Of a stretch of DNA of 64,000 nt, positions 50,640 to 61,042 are shown piece after piece. The position numbers were made by a program, and so were the translations under genes. Positions within the stretch are counted from its first letter, which is position 1; the number at the start of each line of letters is the position of its first letter. Below the pieces are notes generated by a model that saw nothing but the letters and a program-made list of their open reading frames with translations, had not been told where the DNA came from and ran no database searches. Source of the stretch: Harmothoe impar. Its lineage: Eukaryota; Annelida; Polychaeta; Phyllodocida; Polynoidae. Location: assembly GCA_947462335.1 (NCBI GenBank), contig OX381710.1, positions 3,162,001 through 3,226,000 of the forward strand, in the 5' to 3' direction.

Positions 50640-51745
50640 GGCATGCAATTAGAGACAAGAGGGGACAGGATAGGGACAGACAATTGGGGGCAAGGGAATA
50701 AATGCCAATTGGGGACAGGAGGGAAACATGCAATCAGGATCAAGAGGGGGACAGGCAATTGGGGACAATAAACGACAGGCAATTGGGGAGAGGAGGGGAC
50801 AGGCAATTAAGGACAAGAGGGGACAGGAGGGGGGGGAGGCAATAAGGGACAGAAGGGGACAGGCAATCGGGAAGGCAATCGGGAAAAAGTCAATAAGGGA
50901 CAATAAAGGAAAGGCAATTGGAGACAGGCAACTGGGGATAGGAAATAGCAATAGGACGTGGGAACCTCAATGCCTGGAGCAGTGTGTGGGCAGTGGGAGT
51001 GGACATGTAGGCAGGGAGAGGTGGGAAGCTGTGTGTGTGGGTTAGGTGGGGCAGGCAATTAGGGACAATTAGGGACAAGAGGGGACAGGCAACTAGGGAT
51101 AGGTCCATAGGAGGGAGAATTGGAGACAGGAGTGGACAGGAGGGGGACAGGCAAAATTGGGGACCACAGGCAATTGGGGATAGGGGGAGAGGGGGACAGG
51201 CAATTGGAGACAGGAGGTGACAGGAAGGGTGGACAGCTATTAGGAACAAGAGGGGATAGTGATAGGAATAAGAGGGGACAAGCAATTCAAGACAAGAATC
51301 AGCAATAGGACGTGGGAACCTGAATGCCACAACCCCAGTGTGTGGACAGTGTGGGATTGGACGTGTAGGCAGGGAGGGTGGGGGTGTGGGGCTGTGGGTA
51401 AGGGGGTTAGGTTGGGGGAGGGGATGAGTGGGAGGAGGGGTGACAGGAGGGGAGCAGGCAAAATTGGGGACCACAGGCAATTTGAGACAACAGGGGACAG
51501 GAAGGGGGTATGCAATTGGAGACAGAAGGGGACAGGACTGGGACAGGCAATTGGAGCCAAGAGAAGGAGGGGGAACAGCTATTAGAAACAAGAAGGGACA
51601 GGCAACTGGGGACAGGCAATCGGCGACAAGAAGTAGCAATAGAATGTGGGAACCTCAATACCACAACCCCCTGAAACACTGTGTGGGCATTGGGAGTGAA
51701 CATAGAGCGTGGGAGGGTGGGAGGTTGTGGGTAAGGGGGTGAGAG
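50640..51745 (+). repeat. GGGACAGGCAATTGG array with ~340-bp higher-order unit
   Basis: Short units GGGGACAGGCAATTGGGGAC with indels form the bulk. A unique block, TAGCAATAGGACGTGGGAAC then CTCAATGCC..GTGTGTGGGCAGTGGGAGTGG-like sequence, recurs near 50945, 51300 and 51631. The array therefore expanded in ~330-355 bp blocks. Frames on both strands are artefacts. Confidence 0.92.
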
Positions 51746-51778
51746 GGGGGGAGCTTAGGGGTGTGGGAAGCATCAGCT

Positions 51779-51917
51779 GGATGTTCCACCCTGAGGTGGC
51801 AGATCACGGCACTGGTCAGTGCCTGGTCACTGCCCCGCGGCCTGCCACCGACACGTGGTTAGTCACAGGCCGCCCAGCATACAAGCCTAGAGGATGCCTC
51901 ACTGACTCCCACTGAGC
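51779..51917 (+). other. coding-like GC3-rich segment
   Basis: After GCATCAG| a frame is open to the TGA at the first minisatellite unit. It includes WMFHPEVADHGTGQCLVTAP then RPATDTWLVTGRPAYKPRG. Third positions are GC-rich, unlike the adjacent arrays. No family is recognised and the acceptor has a poor pyrimidine tract, so this is only a lead. Confidence 0.25.
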
Positions 51918-52443
51918 CTATATAGGATGCCACCAGTAGGCCTACATAGGATGTCACCAGGCCTCACTGAGCCTATATAGGATGCCACCAGTAGGCCTAT
52001 ATAGGATGTCACCAGGCCTCACTGAGCCTATATAGGATGTCACCAGTAGGCCTATATAGGATGTCACAAGTAGGCCTATATAGGATGTCACCAGGCCTCA
52101 CCGAGCCTATATAGGATGTCACCGGCCCTCACTGAGCCTATATAGGATGTCACCAGGCCTCACTGAGCCTATATAGGATGTCACCAGCCTCACTGAGCCT
52201 ATATAGGATGTCACCAGTAGGCCTATATAGGATGTCACTAGGCCTCACTGAGCCTATATAGGATGTCACCAGCCTCACTGAGCCTATATAGGATGTCACC
52301 AGTAGGCCTATATAGGATGTCACTAGGCCTCACTGAGCCTATATAGGATGCCACCAGGCCTCACTGAGCCTATATAGGATGTCACCAGTAGGCCTATATA
52401 GGATGTCACCAGGCCTCACCGAGCCTATAAATAGGATGTCACA
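51908..52443 (+). repeat. minisatellite of GCCTATATAGGATGTCACCA units
   Basis: About twenty copies of CCTATATAGGATGTCACCAG, spaced 23-33 bp by TAG or CCTCACTGAG linkers. Every unit carries the palindrome CCTATATAGG with a TATATA core. Two linker types alternate irregularly. Confidence 0.95.
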
Positions 52444-52489
52444 AGTAAGCCTAAGGTACCTGAAGAGAAGTACAGTGCTTTAATGGCCT

Positions 52490-52820
52490 TTAGTCAGCTG
52501 TAATGCGTCCCTGGCGAGTGACTTGCAATGCCCATGCTAACGAGTACATTCAGTATTCACTCAGCTTACTGTCAGGCCGTGTCACATTCATATAGACCTA
52601 CTGTCACCTAAACCCTGAGGGCCAGCATGGTGCTTTTATGCCCTCTGGCCGGCATGATGCTTGATTGCAGCTCTGATGAGTGACTCCACAGGGCTGCCGC
52701 CATGCATCATGACGACCCAATGCAGGTGGTTGTCTCACCAATGCAGCACCATCCAGTTTCCTGCCTATGCTGCAGTTACATATAATGCCTTGAAACATCA
52801 TGCCATCATTATAGAGGCTT
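52490..52820 (+). mobile_element. family A derivatives
   Basis: First a fragment (AATGCGTCCCTGGCGAGTGAC), then a copy from AACCCTGAGGGCCAGCATGG through CATGATGCTTGATTGCAGC and CTGCCGCCATGCATC to ATGCCATCATTATAG. The termini are decayed. Confidence 0.58.
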
Positions 52821-52899
52821 TTTATATACTGGGCTGGATTATACAGTGACCCTTTGACACTATGCTGAGAACATAGAGCTCAATGTCCCTCTAAATACA

Positions 52900-53600
52900 A
52901 AACCTAAGATAAAGTCCCCTCCGCACACCCACTAAATCCTCCTCCCACGCCCCTGTCAATGCTGAGACCACACAGCTCAGTGTGATGTGAGGTATTGGCT
53001 GAATGACCAGCATTCCTCCATGTCCAGCCCTGACCAAGCACCTTATCCATGTTTGATGCTGCTGGCACCTCCCCTCCATGCCCCGCTCTGCCCCGCGCTC
53101 CATGCCTGACAAATACACTCAGCACTCACTCAGACCTCTGTCAGGCCATGTGACATCCATATATAGACCTACTGTCACCTAAGGTACCCACAGAGAACCA
53201 TTGTGCTTTAAGGCCCTTTGGTCAGCTGGAATGCATCCCTGGCGAGTGACACTATGGAGTGACTCATCAGGGCTGCATTCAAGCATCATGCCAGCCAGGG
53301 GGCATTAAAGCACCATGCTGCCCTTCAGAGCTTAAGGGCTCATGTGACAGTGAGTCTATATAAAAGTCCCACTGCCTGACAGTGGGCTGAGTGGGTGTTG
53401 AGTGTACTCGTAAGCAAGGGCCATGCGAGTCAGCATCAAACATGGATAAGGTGCTCGGTCAGGGCTGGACATGGAGGAATGGTGGTCATTCAGCCAATAC
53501 CTCACTTCACACCAAGCTGTGTGGTCTCAGCATTGACAGGGGCGTGGGAAGGGGATTTAGTGGGTGGAGAGGAGCAGGGGAAAAGGTTTAGATTTAGGAG
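52900..53600. repeat. ~700-bp foldback with ~260-bp arms
   Basis: The left arm (~52900-53180) and right arm (~53341-53600) are inverted copies. CCATGTCCAGCCCTGACCAAG on the left answers CTTGGTCAGG-type GCTCGGTCAGGGCTGGACAT on the right, and AGCATCAAACATGGATAAGG answers CCTTATCCATGTTTGATGCT. The loop (53181-53340) is a family A derivative. A frame reading SNMDKVLGQGWTWRN is open in both arms, but that follows from their similarity. Confidence 0.82.
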
Positions 53601-54008
53601 GTAGTGAGGAGCAAGGGAAAAGGTTCAGATTTAGGAGGTGGGGAGGAGTAAGGGAAAATGTCGGGGACCTGTAGGATTTTCCCTTCACGATCATCATTAT
53701 CATTGAATGGTATACTGACGTTATATACAATCTCCGCTTAGAAGATGTAATTGTAAATGAGCAAAAAATGAAAATTGATACAAGCTGATAGTCAATATGT
53801 GTAAGCTCTTGTACGTTTTATTTTGATTGAATGTTGATTGAACGCGTCTCGGACATGGCTTCAGTGTTGCAGGGGTGACATCACAGGGCATGGCATACAG
53901 CAACACCATAAGCCATGGTGATTTCAATACTCTACATAGAGATGGTTGTATCCACGTGCATCAACTAGGTCATTCCATTCTCCACACAGATGTTCTGATA
54001 TATTACTA
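53601..54008. other. unassigned spacer
   Basis: Includes a short direct repeat (AAGGTT.AGATTTAGGAGGT, twice near 53583 and 53619). No gene is seen. Confidence 0.4.
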
Positions 54009-54258
54009 ACAGTGTGGGAAACCATTTGACTACCACCTGCTGTGTAGGGCGCACTAGGGACAATCTGAGTGAAATTAGATGCCCCAAATGGTGCAGACCT
54101 TACTTATATCCTGATCAGTTACACGGTGCTATTCCAGAACCTAAGAAGTACTTTATATTTGAGATTTTAAGCATTTTAGTGTTTGACTACCACCTCCTAT
54201 GTCATCTAAAAGGGGGCAGTGCAAAAAAATGGCTGACATTCAGAGTGTCCCACACTGT
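54009..54258. mobile_element. family T, 250-bp element with ACAGTGTGGGA ends
   Basis: ACAGTGTGGGA at the left and TCCCACACTGT at the right are perfect 11-bp inverted ends. The inner word TTTGACTACCACCTGCTGTG recurs as TTTGACTACCACCTCCTATG near 54183. The 90-codon frame across it has no motif. Target duplication is not clear. Confidence 0.55.
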
Positions 54259-54631
54259 ACCTTACTATAGGCAACCTCCATTGTGAGAGTGTATTGACCC
54301 AGTTTATGCACTTGGTTGTACCAGTATGTGATGAAGGATAGACTATTTATATCAGTCTGTTTGGGTACAAAGAATACGATGTGATCAGTACCCACTAAAT
54401 CAATGTGAGGTTGTGCCAGCCTTGGGCCAATAAAAGATTGGCTTTGCTACCCCCAATGCTTGCACACACTCACCCTATTTGGCTGGGTAGACAGGTCAGC
54501 AGGTCACACTGCCCCATGGAGTAATTGACAATTTACGACAGCTTCCAGCGGCTCTGTGCCGGACAGGGGCCTGATCTGTGACTCCTGACGGCACAGCGGG
54601 TGATATAAGACTGGTCAGATTGCACCTAATA
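54259..54631. other. unassigned spacer
   Basis: No repeat ends, exon or RNA features recognised. Confidence 0.4.
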
Positions 54632-54840
54632 ACCATTTAACGACAACATGTCGCTGAAAGATGACATTTGTCATCTTTATGCACCAATCCAGTACCGGGG
54701 AACAAGAATTAAATGGCTTTATCAATACTGAGATCATACTAGGTTAATCCCCAGTGACTGGGTTACTAGCTAGAGCTGCATTCATATATATCATATAGAG
54801 ACAAATGGCATGATGCATTAAAGCATAATGCAGTCTTTAA
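54632..54840 (+). mobile_element. family A, decayed copy
   Basis: TAACCATTTAACGACAACATG, with GTCGCTGAAAGATGACATTTG nearly consensus, then eroded hairpins. The right end CAGTCTTTAAAGGGTTAA is shared with the first family K unit. Confidence 0.62.
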
Positions 54841-55520
54841 AGGGTTAACGTTTGAAATGCTGCAGTCCAAAATTACTCGAACCTGGATTGAAACAAATAC
54901 AAGCTTTACTTGGGTATCGTTGGACTGAATTTTGTGCCCACTGGGTACAGTATAGGCAGGATGCTGTATTCTTATGGGAACACGAACCTCCATGTCAATA
55001 TCAGGTTTCAGTACCATGGCAGTGGGAAGGATGGGTCTTATGTACAGGGGTAGGAGTTGAGGCAGTGCTCTATTCTTCTGGTGATATTATGTCATCCTTA
55101 AAGGGTTAAAGTGCTAATGTTTGAAATCCCAGATGACTGGTGGAGGAGCCAGATAAATACAAACTGTACTTGGGAGTCTCTGTTGCAGCTAGCAGGAAAC
55201 TGCCGTCTGCGTAGGAACAAGGACCTCAGTGTCAATATCAGGCAGAGGGAAGGATGGGTATGATGTACAGGGAGTTCTTGAGGGGAAGGCGGTGCTCTAT
55301 TCCTCTAGTGATTTCATGTCGTCCTTAAAGCATTAGCGGGTTAACATTTGAAATCCCAGATGACTGGGGCCTGATTGAGGTAAATACAAGCTGTACTTGG
55401 CTGTCTCTGTTACAGTTAGCAGGAAACTGCAGTCTATGTAGGAACAAGGACCTCAGTGTCAATATCAGGTTTCTGTTATGTGGCAGAGGGAAGGATGGGT
55501 ATTAGGTAGTGAGTTCAGGA
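54841..55520 (-). repeat. family K tandem units, inverted array
   Basis: Three units separated by CCTTAAAGGGTTAA-type borders near 54841, 55095 and 55320. Each has TTTGAAATCCCAGATGACTGG (diverged in the first), AATACAAGCTGTACTTGG, GCAGGAAACTGC and GTCAATATCAGG. This is the reverse orientation of the array at 40433-41066. Confidence 0.8.
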
Positions 55521-56016
55521 AAGGAAGTCTTGATTCACTGAAAGTCTGAATTAGGTCCCACTGCTTTATTCCAACCAGTACGGTCTATTATATTCAATCA
55601 AGAAATAAGACATAAAAGTCTGAATTCAAAGAAAGGCAATGGAAAGCAATGGAAAATGCCAAACAACCATTGAGACTTGTTTTAAATGAAACAGATGTAT
55701 GTATGTACGTTAAGAAGAACCCCATTCCCTGGTAGTCCTAGTCTATACTGAAGTATCAACCAAAGCCTACCCTGCAGCAACCAAACAAGATAATTTAGGA
55801 CCGTCTTAGAATCGTTCAGGAAAAGTGGCCCGGCGGCGTTTCTTAGAAAGGCATTAAAGACTTTTATAGCGGGCTGTGGCAGACTTCACTTAATGTACGT
55901 AGCACTGTGAGGGGTCACGTGGTGTACGCCGCCATGTTAGTAGTAGTGGTCCAAGAGTCCTCCTGGGCACAGTTAGTCCCTGTCTGTCCCTGCTGGCCCC
56001 AACTCAGGTCCAAATA
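55521..56016. other. unassigned spacer
   Basis: Unique sequence; GGAAAGCAATGGAAAATGCC is a local direct repeat near 55640. No gene is seen. Confidence 0.4.
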
Positions 56017-56156
56017 CAGGGGCGGATCCAGGAATTTTGGAAAGGGGGGGGGGCTTGAAATAGGCAATGTACTGGGGGTGTTGAAAAGATTTACATTAGA
56101 ATATACAGAAAAACAGGGGGGGTACGCTGGGTCCGCCCCCCTCTGAATCCACACCT
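56017..56156. mobile_element. family P, hAT-like MITE
   Basis: Left CAGGGGCGGATCCAGGAATT is a typical hAT-type end. The right end CTGAATCCACACCT is its decayed inverse, and GGGTCCGCCCCCCTC precedes it. At 140 bp it is non-coding. Flanking AAATA/AAAATA may be relics of the target duplication. Confidence 0.65.
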
Positions 56157-56587
56157 AAAATATGGGTTTCTCACGTCATTATACACATGACCTTCTATAA
56201 CCTAATCTATGTGATCACGTAGCGCCCACCAATCTTCATTTCTCAATATGGAGCAAGTTGGGACTAGAAAGAATTAAGGGAAACCTTGGACCTTGGTATT
56301 TCAAGTTAGCAGATTCAGACTGTAACAGTTGGTAATACAACAAGAATACTATGATTCGATCTAGGAATTGCATAAAAAAGTAGCGTTTCTGCGACCTTTA
56401 GTTCTAAACTGGGCCTAGACTACAATACTGTTAAGGCAGTGCCAGTGATACAGGATCGTACTAACAACATTGCCATCCTTAGACCTAGAGGGTTGGGTAT
56501 ATTGGTATGTTAGATGCTGTCTCTGTCTCCGTTTGCTGCACTCGGCTTGTTACACCCATACAGAGAATGGATTCCGCCCCACACTAA
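56157..56587. other. unassigned spacer
   Basis: No features recognised beyond unique AT-rich DNA. Confidence 0.4.
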
Positions 56588-56823
56588 CACTTTAAGGGCT
56601 GCATAATGCATAAATACATCATGCCCTCTGTGATCATGATGCCTAAATGAAACCCTAGTGAGTAACTCACCAGGGCTGCATTCGAGCCTCATGCCAATCC
56701 TCTGGGAGCGATACGTTCCCGATGATCAGCATGATGCCTGAATGCAGCGCTGCACCAGGGCTGCATTCATTCATGATGCCAACAAAGGCCACATTAAAGT
56801 ACTAAGCGGCCCTTGCGGGTTTA
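56588..56823 (+). mobile_element. family A MITE
   Basis: ACACTTTAAGGGCTGCATAATG to GCGGCCCTTGCGGGTTTAA. Both palindromes remain; the inner arm of hairpin 2 is partly lost (GCAGCGCTGCACCAGGGC). Confidence 0.72.
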
Positions 56824-56996
56824 ACTGTATTCCCGCGGGTCTAATTTAGCTCTGCCTTGCTGCACATGTATGGGTGGTGGCTTTACGGTGTCCTTGTGAG
56901 TCCCTCAGTGAATACCGGCCCCACCACCCGCACTGCACCCCGCACCCGCCTGCTGCCACCCAGATTACAGCCACATACTGTATATATACAGACTGT

Positions 56997-57229
56997 AAAA
57001 CCTTTGAGGTTGCCTTAATGTATTATTCCTCAGGTTGTCATGATGCATGAATGCAGCCTTGGCGAGTAACTAACCAGTGCTGCATTCAAGCATCATGCTG
57101 ACCTTATGAGGTTTGGACATTTCCAAAGGGTCGCCATGATGCACCAATGTAGCATAGGCCAGTTACTCGCCGAGGTTGCATTGGTGCATCATGACAACAA
57201 ATGTCATCTTTTGCGACATGCATCCTTTG
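56997..57229 (+). mobile_element. family A MITE
   Basis: AAACCTTTGAGGTTGCCTTAATG to ATGCATCCTTTGACC. All three hairpins are legible. Confidence 0.76.
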
Positions 57230-57601
57230 ACCTTTAAGGTTGCCTTAATGCATCATCCCTTAGGTCGTCATGATACATGAATGCAGTCGGGGCGAGTAAC
57301 TCACAGGTGCTGTATTCAAGGCAGCAGAGCACTGACCTTTGCGCTTCATGAAATACTATATCTCAGCATCAAAATCCCAATAAGTGCAATCTCTTAAACT
57401 GCAGTGAAATGGAATAGGATTGAATTAACACCCTTTATATATCTACCTTTCCATTAATTACCAGGACTCATGCATATTATTATTCGGTAAGATGCTGAGG
57501 GTTTGTCGGCCCTAATTGACTGTGAAAAACATCCAAATATAAACCTTTGAAGTTGAAGGAAATACCAAGTTCATTTACCAATGGATGGATTTATCTTTTA
57601 T

Positions 57602-57977
57602 CTTTCATGGAATACAGCAGTCCCATTGACTTAACCAAAGAGGTCCGTATTACACTCCCCCCGTGAAATAACCAATGTCCGTATTTCACGACCCTGTGAC
57701 GTCATCAAAACATTGGTTTGTTTACATTTGAACAGTGTAGAAAGAAGCTATATTTGCCTATTCAGGCTCCCACCTACCATAATTTTGGTATTTTGAATCG
57801 AAAAAGATAAAAAATAAACACAAAGGTACACTCATTTTAGTCCGTTGACTGGGTCATTTCACTTGTTGACCCTCAGGCCGCATTTCACTCGGCCTAAGGC
57901 CTCGTGAAATACGGCCCAAGGTCAACTCGTGAAATAACCCAGTCAACAGACTGAAACTCGTGCACCTTTGTCTATGT
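57602..57977. mobile_element. ~375-bp insertion containing a family O palindrome
   Basis: Absent from the paralogous site (~58975-58980, ATCTTGTATTGCAAAG), so it is a discrete insertion, bordered by TAT on both sides. Its right part (57820-57971) is the family O hairpin ACAAAGGT..ACCTTTGT, with GTGAAATACGGCC. The left part has a perfect CRE palindrome TGACGTCA (57697-57704) and GTGAAATAACCAATG. Confidence 0.72.
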
Positions 57978-58167
57978 ATTACAAAGTATGGTTTCACATT
58001 TGCTGTACAAAAGATGTTAGTGCAGAGAGTTCACTCTTAGTCATGTATATGACATTAGGAGTTTAGTGATACATATAGTTACCATGCGTATAGATTTCAC
58101 GTAACAAAAAGTTTGCATTGTGAAAAGGATGTATTTCAGCAGAAGAGAGGGTAGTATAATCTTGCAA

Positions 58168-58437
58168 TAACCCTTAACATGCCACATAGTGCTTTAATGT
58201 GGCATTCATCTCAGCTCTTTGTGAGTAACTCTCTCTTGTGAGTAACTCCACTTAAAGCTAAAAATGGCGTAAAACCTTTCCGTGATATTTGCATGGGATT
58301 ACTGAACTTAAAGCTGCTTAAAGTGTTCCCATAGGGCATCTTAAATGTGCTCAAATGCAAAGATTCATACAGTGTAGGCATTGTGCATATTGAAGCCTCA
58401 TGCTGCCCTTAGAGGAGCAGTACACAAAATATATGCT
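58168..58437 (+). repeat. J block, first of three copies
   Basis: AACCCTTAACATGCCACATAG, then GAGTAACTCTCTCTTGTGAG, a family Q piece (GGCGTAAAACCTTTCCGTG ... GATTCATACAGTG) and GCTGCCCTTAGAGGAGCAG. Near-identical to 62236-62499; slightly diverged at 59153-59414. Confidence 0.85.
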
Positions 58438-58533
58438 AACCCTTTAAGGACAGCATAGTGCATTCATGCATCATGCCTGAGTCGTCAAGATGCATGAATG
58501 CAGCCCTGGCGAGTAACTCACAGGTGCTGTATA
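58438..58533 (+). mobile_element. family A left half at a duplication junction
   Basis: AACCCTTTAAGGACAGCATAG through GCGAGTAACTCACAGGTGCTG, then the duplicated unique sequence begins. The break lies in the centre of hairpin 1. Confidence 0.78.
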
Positions 58534-58674
58534 AAGGTAGCAGAGCACCTACCTTTGCGCTTTATGAAATATTATATGTTAGCATCAAAGTCCCATCAAA
58601 TGCAATCTCTCAAACTTCAGTGAAATGGAATAGGAATGAATTAACTCCCTTTATATATCTACCTTTCCATTAAT

Positions 58675-58819
58675 GATGAAGGCCAATTCGAGCCGAAACA
58701 CAGTGATAGATATTCAGAAATAAAAACATCATTTCTGTCATCGACACCAAACTTCTGTTGTAGTAGTTGTGTTTTAATCTATACATATATAATTTATTTT
58801 ATATGTATTTGAAAATCTC
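58675..58819 (+). mobile_element. retroposon insertion with hammerhead-like start and 13-bp TSD
   Basis: The paralogous empty site (~57445-57457) reads CCTTTCCATTAAT once; here it occurs on both sides (58662-58674 and 58820-58832). The insert begins GATGAAGGCC..GAGCCGAAAC, which resembles the CUGAUGA-stem II-GAAAC core of hammerhead ribozymes known from Penelope-like elements. The core C is missing because the insert starts at GATGA. The rest (AGAAATAAAAACATC ... TATGTATTTG) is AT-rich and non-coding. A 5'-truncated Penelope-like or SINE fragment is the best reading. Confidence 0.6.
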
Positions 58820-59152
58820 CCTTTCCATTAATTACCAGGACTCATGCATATTATTATTATGTTATATGCTGAGGGTTTGTCAGCCCTAATTGACCGTGAA
58901 AAACATCTAAATATAAACCTTTGAAGTTGACGGCAATCCCAAGTTCATTTACCAATGGATGGATGTATCTTGTATTGCAAAGTATTGTTTGACATTTGCT
59001 GTACAAAAGGTGTAAGTGCGGAGAGTTCACTCTTAGTCTGACTATGATGTTTAGTGATACATATAGTAACCTTGTGTATGGATTTCACATGACAAAAAGT
59101 TTATATCGTGGAAAGGAGGTATTTCAGCAGAAGAGAGGTATAATCTTGCAAT

Positions 59153-59414
59153 AACCCTTTACATGCCACATGGTGCTTTAATGTGGCATTTATCTCAGCT
59201 CTTTGTGAGTAACTCTCTCTTGTGAGTAACTCCACTTAAAGCTAAAAATGGCGTAAAACCTTTCCGTGATATTTGCATGGCATTACTGAACTTAAAGCTG
59301 CTTAAAGTGTTTCTTTAAGGCATCTTAAATGTGCTCAAATGCGAAGATTCATACAGTGAAGGTATATTAAAGCCTCATGCTGCCCTTCAAGGAGCAGCAC
59401 ACACGGTAGATGCT
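59153..59414 (+). repeat. J block, second copy
   Basis: Same order as 58168-58437, with GTGTTTCTTTAAGGCATC in place of GTGTTCCCATAGGGCATC and a 10-bp deletion after CATACAGTG. Confidence 0.82.
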
Positions 59415-59650
59415 AACCCTTTAAGGACAGCATAGTGCATTAATGCATCATGCCTGGGTCGTCATGATGCATGAATAGAGCCCTGGCAAGTAATTCGCCA
59501 GTGCACCATTCAAGCATCATGCCGATCCCACAGGGTTTAGACACTCCCAAAGGGTCAGCATGATAGACAAATGCAGCACGGGCGAGTCACAATGGTGCAT
59601 CATGATGATAAATGTCGTCTTTTAGCAACATGCCGTCCTTAAAGGGCTTG
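59415..59650 (+). mobile_element. family A MITE, full length
   Basis: AACCCTTTAAGGACAGCATAG to GCCGTCCTTAAAGGGCTTG. It has a paralogue at 62500-62728. Confidence 0.82.
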
Positions 59651-59737
59651 TTAGAAGTGGGGGGTGCGTCGGGCGGGTATATGAAGCAGGTGCATCTACA
59701 ACGATGTAATTCAACATCTTATACCATTAAACAATTT

Positions 59738-59940
59738 AACCCTTTGATGCCTGCATAGCGCCTTAACATCCTTCAATGTCATGAATGCAACACTGCCGAC
59801 ATTTTTTTACTATACAGCAATGTACTAACAACAGGTGGATCTGGCATGATGCTTAAATGCAGCATTGGGTAGCCTACTCCAGTGCTGCATGAATGCATCA
59901 TGACAACAAGGAGTCTAGCAGGTGCGGCCCTTACAGGGTT
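59738..59940 (+). mobile_element. family A MITE, diverged; empty site of a family E insertion
   Basis: AACCCTTTGATGCCTGCATAG to GGCCCTTACAGGGTT. At CGCCTTAACATCC it has the uninterrupted target that is occupied by a family E element in the paralogue at 62828-63365. Confidence 0.75.
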
Positions 59941-60063
59941 AACGGTTGTAATGTATCTCCCCTACAGCTGCCTACACATATGTCCTGCTGTACTAAATGT
60001 AATCACTGCTGCCGACACGGAATGTACTGCACAGTATAAGAAACCACTTCATCATTAAAGGAT

Positions 60064-60302
60064 ACCCTTAACGAGCGTATAGTGCTTTAATCCCCTTAGT
60101 TGTCATCATCATGCATGAATGCAGCCCTGGTGAGTAACTCGCCAGTGCTGCATTCAAGCATCATGCTGACTTTATAGGATTGATACACTCCCGATGGGTC
60201 GGCATGATGCAATGCAGCACTGGTGAGTTACTCATAAGGGCTGCATTGGTGCATCATGGTGACAAATGTTGTCTTTTAGTGATATGCCATCCTTATAGGG
60301 TT
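60064..60302 (+). mobile_element. family A MITE
   Basis: ACCCTTAACGAGCGTATAGTG to GCCATCCTTATAGGGTTA, with near-perfect hairpin 1. Paralogous to 63486-63720. Confidence 0.78.
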
Positions 60303-61042
60303 AAAGTATCCTCTTTCCCTTTGCAATATCTCGGATGCTGAGCTTGCAATTATAAAAAACACTACAATATGTCATGGCAATTCATCTTGTAACAATATGT
60401 GTTTAAATTTTATGGCTTCACTAAAGCGCTCCTATCGGGTTGCTGAATACTATCGAGCACTTCACGAGGCTTGTGTTTTATCAAATTTATTAACTACATG
60501 AAGGTACATGGTTAAAGGTGCATGGCAGTCTTATAAACCTAATTGACATTTTATGATTTAATGCAAATTACTATTAAGAATATGAGTTATTTCATTTTTA
60601 TTGAAACTCAAGTTTCGCGTCAGGGCTGATCTTTTATAATAAACCACCACGCATGGCATGAGTTGTAATAAACATTGCTTTTCTTGTAACACAAACATTA
60701 TACCAGACTACAACCATGACCTTCTAGGAACCAGCTACACACTGCAAGTATAACAGAATCTGCGTCTGGCCCCACAGCATACTATACTGTGGTTAATTCT
60801 ATATACCTTTTCATAACCATAGTCTATCTATTACTTAAACAAGCGATTATACATATAGTACTAAGAGTCTCATGCAAGAGGTTGGAAGCTGTATTGGTGC
60901 ATAGTACAGACACCCTACACCAATACACTATACAGGTGGCAGCAGGGGTGAGTAGGGTGTATGGGTTGGGAGGGGGAGGGTAGTAGGGTGTGTGGGTTGG
61001 GGTAGCTCCCAGGTGTGTGTTGGGTGTCTTCATTAATACGTA
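60303..61042. other. unassigned; first half duplicated at the window end
   Basis: From ~60303 to ~60600 it is almost identical to 63721-64000 (GCAATATCTC, GTCATGGCAATTCATC, GAATACTATCGAGCACTTC). The rest, to 61042, is unique and unassigned. Confidence 0.6.

Larger units (their letters stand above)
57229..59414 (+). repeat. ~1.2-kb tandem segmental duplication
   Basis: The block 57229-58437 is repeated as 58438-59414. Both start inside a family A hairpin 1 (GAGTAACTCACAGGTGCTGT) and run through CCTTTGCGCTT, AAATGGAATAGGA and GAGGGTTTGTC, then TACCAATGGATGGAT. Both end in the ACATGCCACATAGTGCTTTA..CATACAGTG block. They differ by two insertions described separately (57602-57977 in the first, 58675-58819 in the second). 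Confidence 0.88.

Noticed and set aside
53391..53591. Peptide SNMDKVLGQGWTWRN conserved between two loci as a protein-coding signal
   Set aside because: The two loci are arms of one inverted duplication; similarity is fully explained at the DNA level.
54014..54286. 90-codon frame MGNHLTTTCCVGRTRDN..
   Set aside because: It spans a small element with inverted ends ACAGTGTGGGA; the frame is incidental to the repeat.
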